From Bemisia tabaci (Eukaryota; Arthropoda; Insecta; Hemiptera; Aleyrodidae), in assembly GCF_918797505.1 (NCBI RefSeq), contig NC_092801.1:27124477-27188476 (forward strand): a stretch of 64,000 nt of DNA. Reading direction: 5' to 3'. Under the pieces are notes generated by a model. That model saw only the letters and a list, made by a program, of their open reading frames with translations. It made no database searches and was not told the DNA's origin. A program made the translations under genes and the position numbers. Below, piece by piece: positions 62,936 through 64,000 of the stretch (positions are counted from its first letter, which is position 1; each line of letters begins with the position of its first letter).

Positions 62936-63237
62936 AAATTTTCAACATCGAGTTCCCGAGTTCGAGTTCGTCGAAACTCTTTCAGATAAACCCACTTTTC
63001 ACAAACGACCCTCTATCTCCCTTTCTTCCCGGCCCTTGAAAAAGACTCAATTTAGAGTTTTAGTTCAGCGTGTCAACGAGGACACCCCAATCAATTCCTC
63101 TAAAACGGAATCGATGTTGGAACCGCTCGTAGACCCGAGCTAATGATCCGCGCTGTATCTTCAACCCTTCACTTCCCGCCGGAGCACCCCTTTTAAGGAC
63201 ACCCCGAACGGAGCCTATCGCGTTTCAACCATTAAAG
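62936..63237. other. No recognisable feature
   Basis: A short frame is open here but has no recognised domain. Confidence 0.4.
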
Positions 63238-63746
63238 CAGCCGTGCTAAGGAAGAACACCTTATGAGCCTCCAGGCGTTGCCAAATTTCCTTCGACCAAT
63301 CACGAATTCTCATTTGAATCAGTGAGAGCGGAAACACACCTACTCGAAAAAATGAAAATAATCAAGACACACAAAAAACTGCACAATACATGAAGGAAAC
63401 AGTCAAAGGCAAAGATTTTTGGTGCCGAAGCAAAAGTGGTCAAGGATACTTCAAAGGTCCAAGTTGGAACAGATGCGCTAACATCAATGACCTTCATGAA
63501 AATTGACTGTCTTTGATGAAACTTAGGCATTTTCGAGCTACCGAGTTGGTGTGTTTTCGTTCTCACTGATTCATTTGGGAATATTCCTCTTCTGAATTTT
63601 CAGAGGGTTTTGTTTGCAATGTCATCTAAAAAGTTGGAAAATTTCGAGAAAACATACTTATAACTTTCCTCGAAAATCAATATTTTCTGAGATGAAATTT
63701 AGCAACGCTTGAATACTCATACGGCGTTTTCCCTCAGCACGGTAGA
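63238..63746. mobile_element. Family C element interrupted by a foldback
   Basis: AGCCGTGCTAAGGAAGAACA and GGCGTTGCCAAATTTCC at the left, TAGCAACGCTTGAATACTCA and TTTTCCCTCAGCACGG at the right. The insertion lies at 63316-63572. Confidence 0.88.
63316..63572. mobile_element. Foldback inserted in C, TSD ATTT
   Basis: GAATCAGTGAGAGCGGAAAC and ACACACC at the left pair with GGTGTGT and TTCGTTCTCACTGATTC at the right. ATTT flanks both sides (63312-63315, 63573-63576). 257 bp. The open frame inside is a palindrome artefact. Confidence 0.9.
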
Positions 63747-63818
63747 ATGGAGCTCTGGCCGGGAAGATGAAGAGGCTGACACACCGATCCTGAAGCCGCC
63801 AACGCAACGTAAGGGGTT

Positions 63819-64000
63819 ATCTCTTTGCGATATATCGATTGATATGCCATTTAAACTCATGGAAAAGGATCGATAAGCAGGGTGTCCGCGACGAACACCT
63901 TAATAATCGATTCTTTACCACGGTTTCAAATGGGGAATATCGATAATCAATCGTTGCAAGAGGTTATCACTTTGCGATTTATCGATTGATATGCCATTTA
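63819..64000. repeat. Family I, tandem, cut by window end
   Basis: GGTTATCTCTTTGCGATATATCG begins at 63819 and a second copy (GGTTATCACTTTGCGATTTA) at about 63963, a period near 145 bp. Interior GATCGATAAGCAGGGTGTCC and AATCGATTCTTTACCACGG match 27593-27750. Confidence 0.85.

Overview
The window looks like intergenic or intronic DNA from an arthropod, perhaps a hemipteran. Evidence: a TTAGG pentamer run (insect-type telomere unit) inside one element at 18181-18215, AT-rich sequence with CpG-rich islands, and a very dense load of short palindromic DNA transposons. Some of these termini feel familiar from sap-sucking insects such as whiteflies, but that is recollection, not a search. I see no intact protein-coding gene, no rRNA or tRNA gene that I can support, and no CRISPR. 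The only protein remnant I recognise is a decayed mariner-type transposase piece at 15125-15394. Nearly all other open frames are chance frames inside palindromes, purine tracts or GC-rich patches.

The annotation is therefore a map of repeats. Family letters are mine. A: foldback elements with CACTGG...CCAGTG ends, usually at TA, with an AATCAAGAG-type core (1, 12467, 23028, 28175, 47107, 47540, 48295, 48935, 53570). A2: elements with the same kind of ends plus an A/T run but unrelated palindromic cores (4303, 5245, 23247, 24104, 34837, 35748, 44425, 54728). B: CAGGGTGTCTAC ends, 5-bp duplications (5765, 13287, 16642, 18508, 56209, 56456, 62019). C: CTGCCGTGCTAAGG ends, 4-bp duplications (10228, 16505, 33210, 36389, 44766, 61879, 63238 and others). 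D: CAGGGTTGCC ends, 6-bp duplications (3548, 29657, 39721, 42435, 43217, 51927). F: ends near CAGCGGGCTGATTATTG (13867, 24623, 26251, 46730, 48145). G: CAGAGACAAGAGACC, 8-bp duplications (14151, 19313, 50804). H: CAGAGGCGGATCCAG, 8-bp duplications (13076, 39404, 46083). K1 and K2: TAGAGTACC and TAGAGTCCC ends, K2 with 8-bp duplications (2461, 11120, 49767). J, I, L, M, N, W and others are smaller palindromic or dispersed families.

Region by region: 1-3 kb carries N, N2 and K1 elements. 3.1-4.1 kb has a tandem array, a splice-donor-like site and a D array, followed by a hairpin with 92-bp perfect arms at 4.3 kb. 5-10 kb is nested K1, A2, N2, B, E and C material. 10-20 kb holds C, K2, A, H, a double B, F, G, the mariner remnant, a B-in-C composite and a 933-bp element with telomere-like DNA. 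20-31 kb holds J, W, a Harbinger-like element, A, F and Y, a 175-bp purine tract and D. 31-45 kb holds tandem repeats, C, A2, the long hairpin L, and a 0.8-kb duplication of a D-containing segment. 45-56 kb holds nested F, A, K1 and K2, G, J, D, a 171-bp tandem array and a second L. 56.8-61.3 kb is a single 4.5-kb element with about 155-bp inverted ends and no coding capacity. 61.8 kb to the end has a second B-in-C composite, a C interrupted by a foldback, and I.

The elements relate to one another mainly by insertion: A into F, A into AE, A2 and K2 into K1, B into C and N2, a foldback into C. Several GC-rich, CpG-rich patches (2.9, 17.3, 23.8, 41.9, 47.9, 49.5, 54 and 62.6 kb) could be promoters or first exons of genes extending outside the window. 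Two of these (3533 and 42196) sit next to a good GTGAGT donor. That is inference without transcript support.
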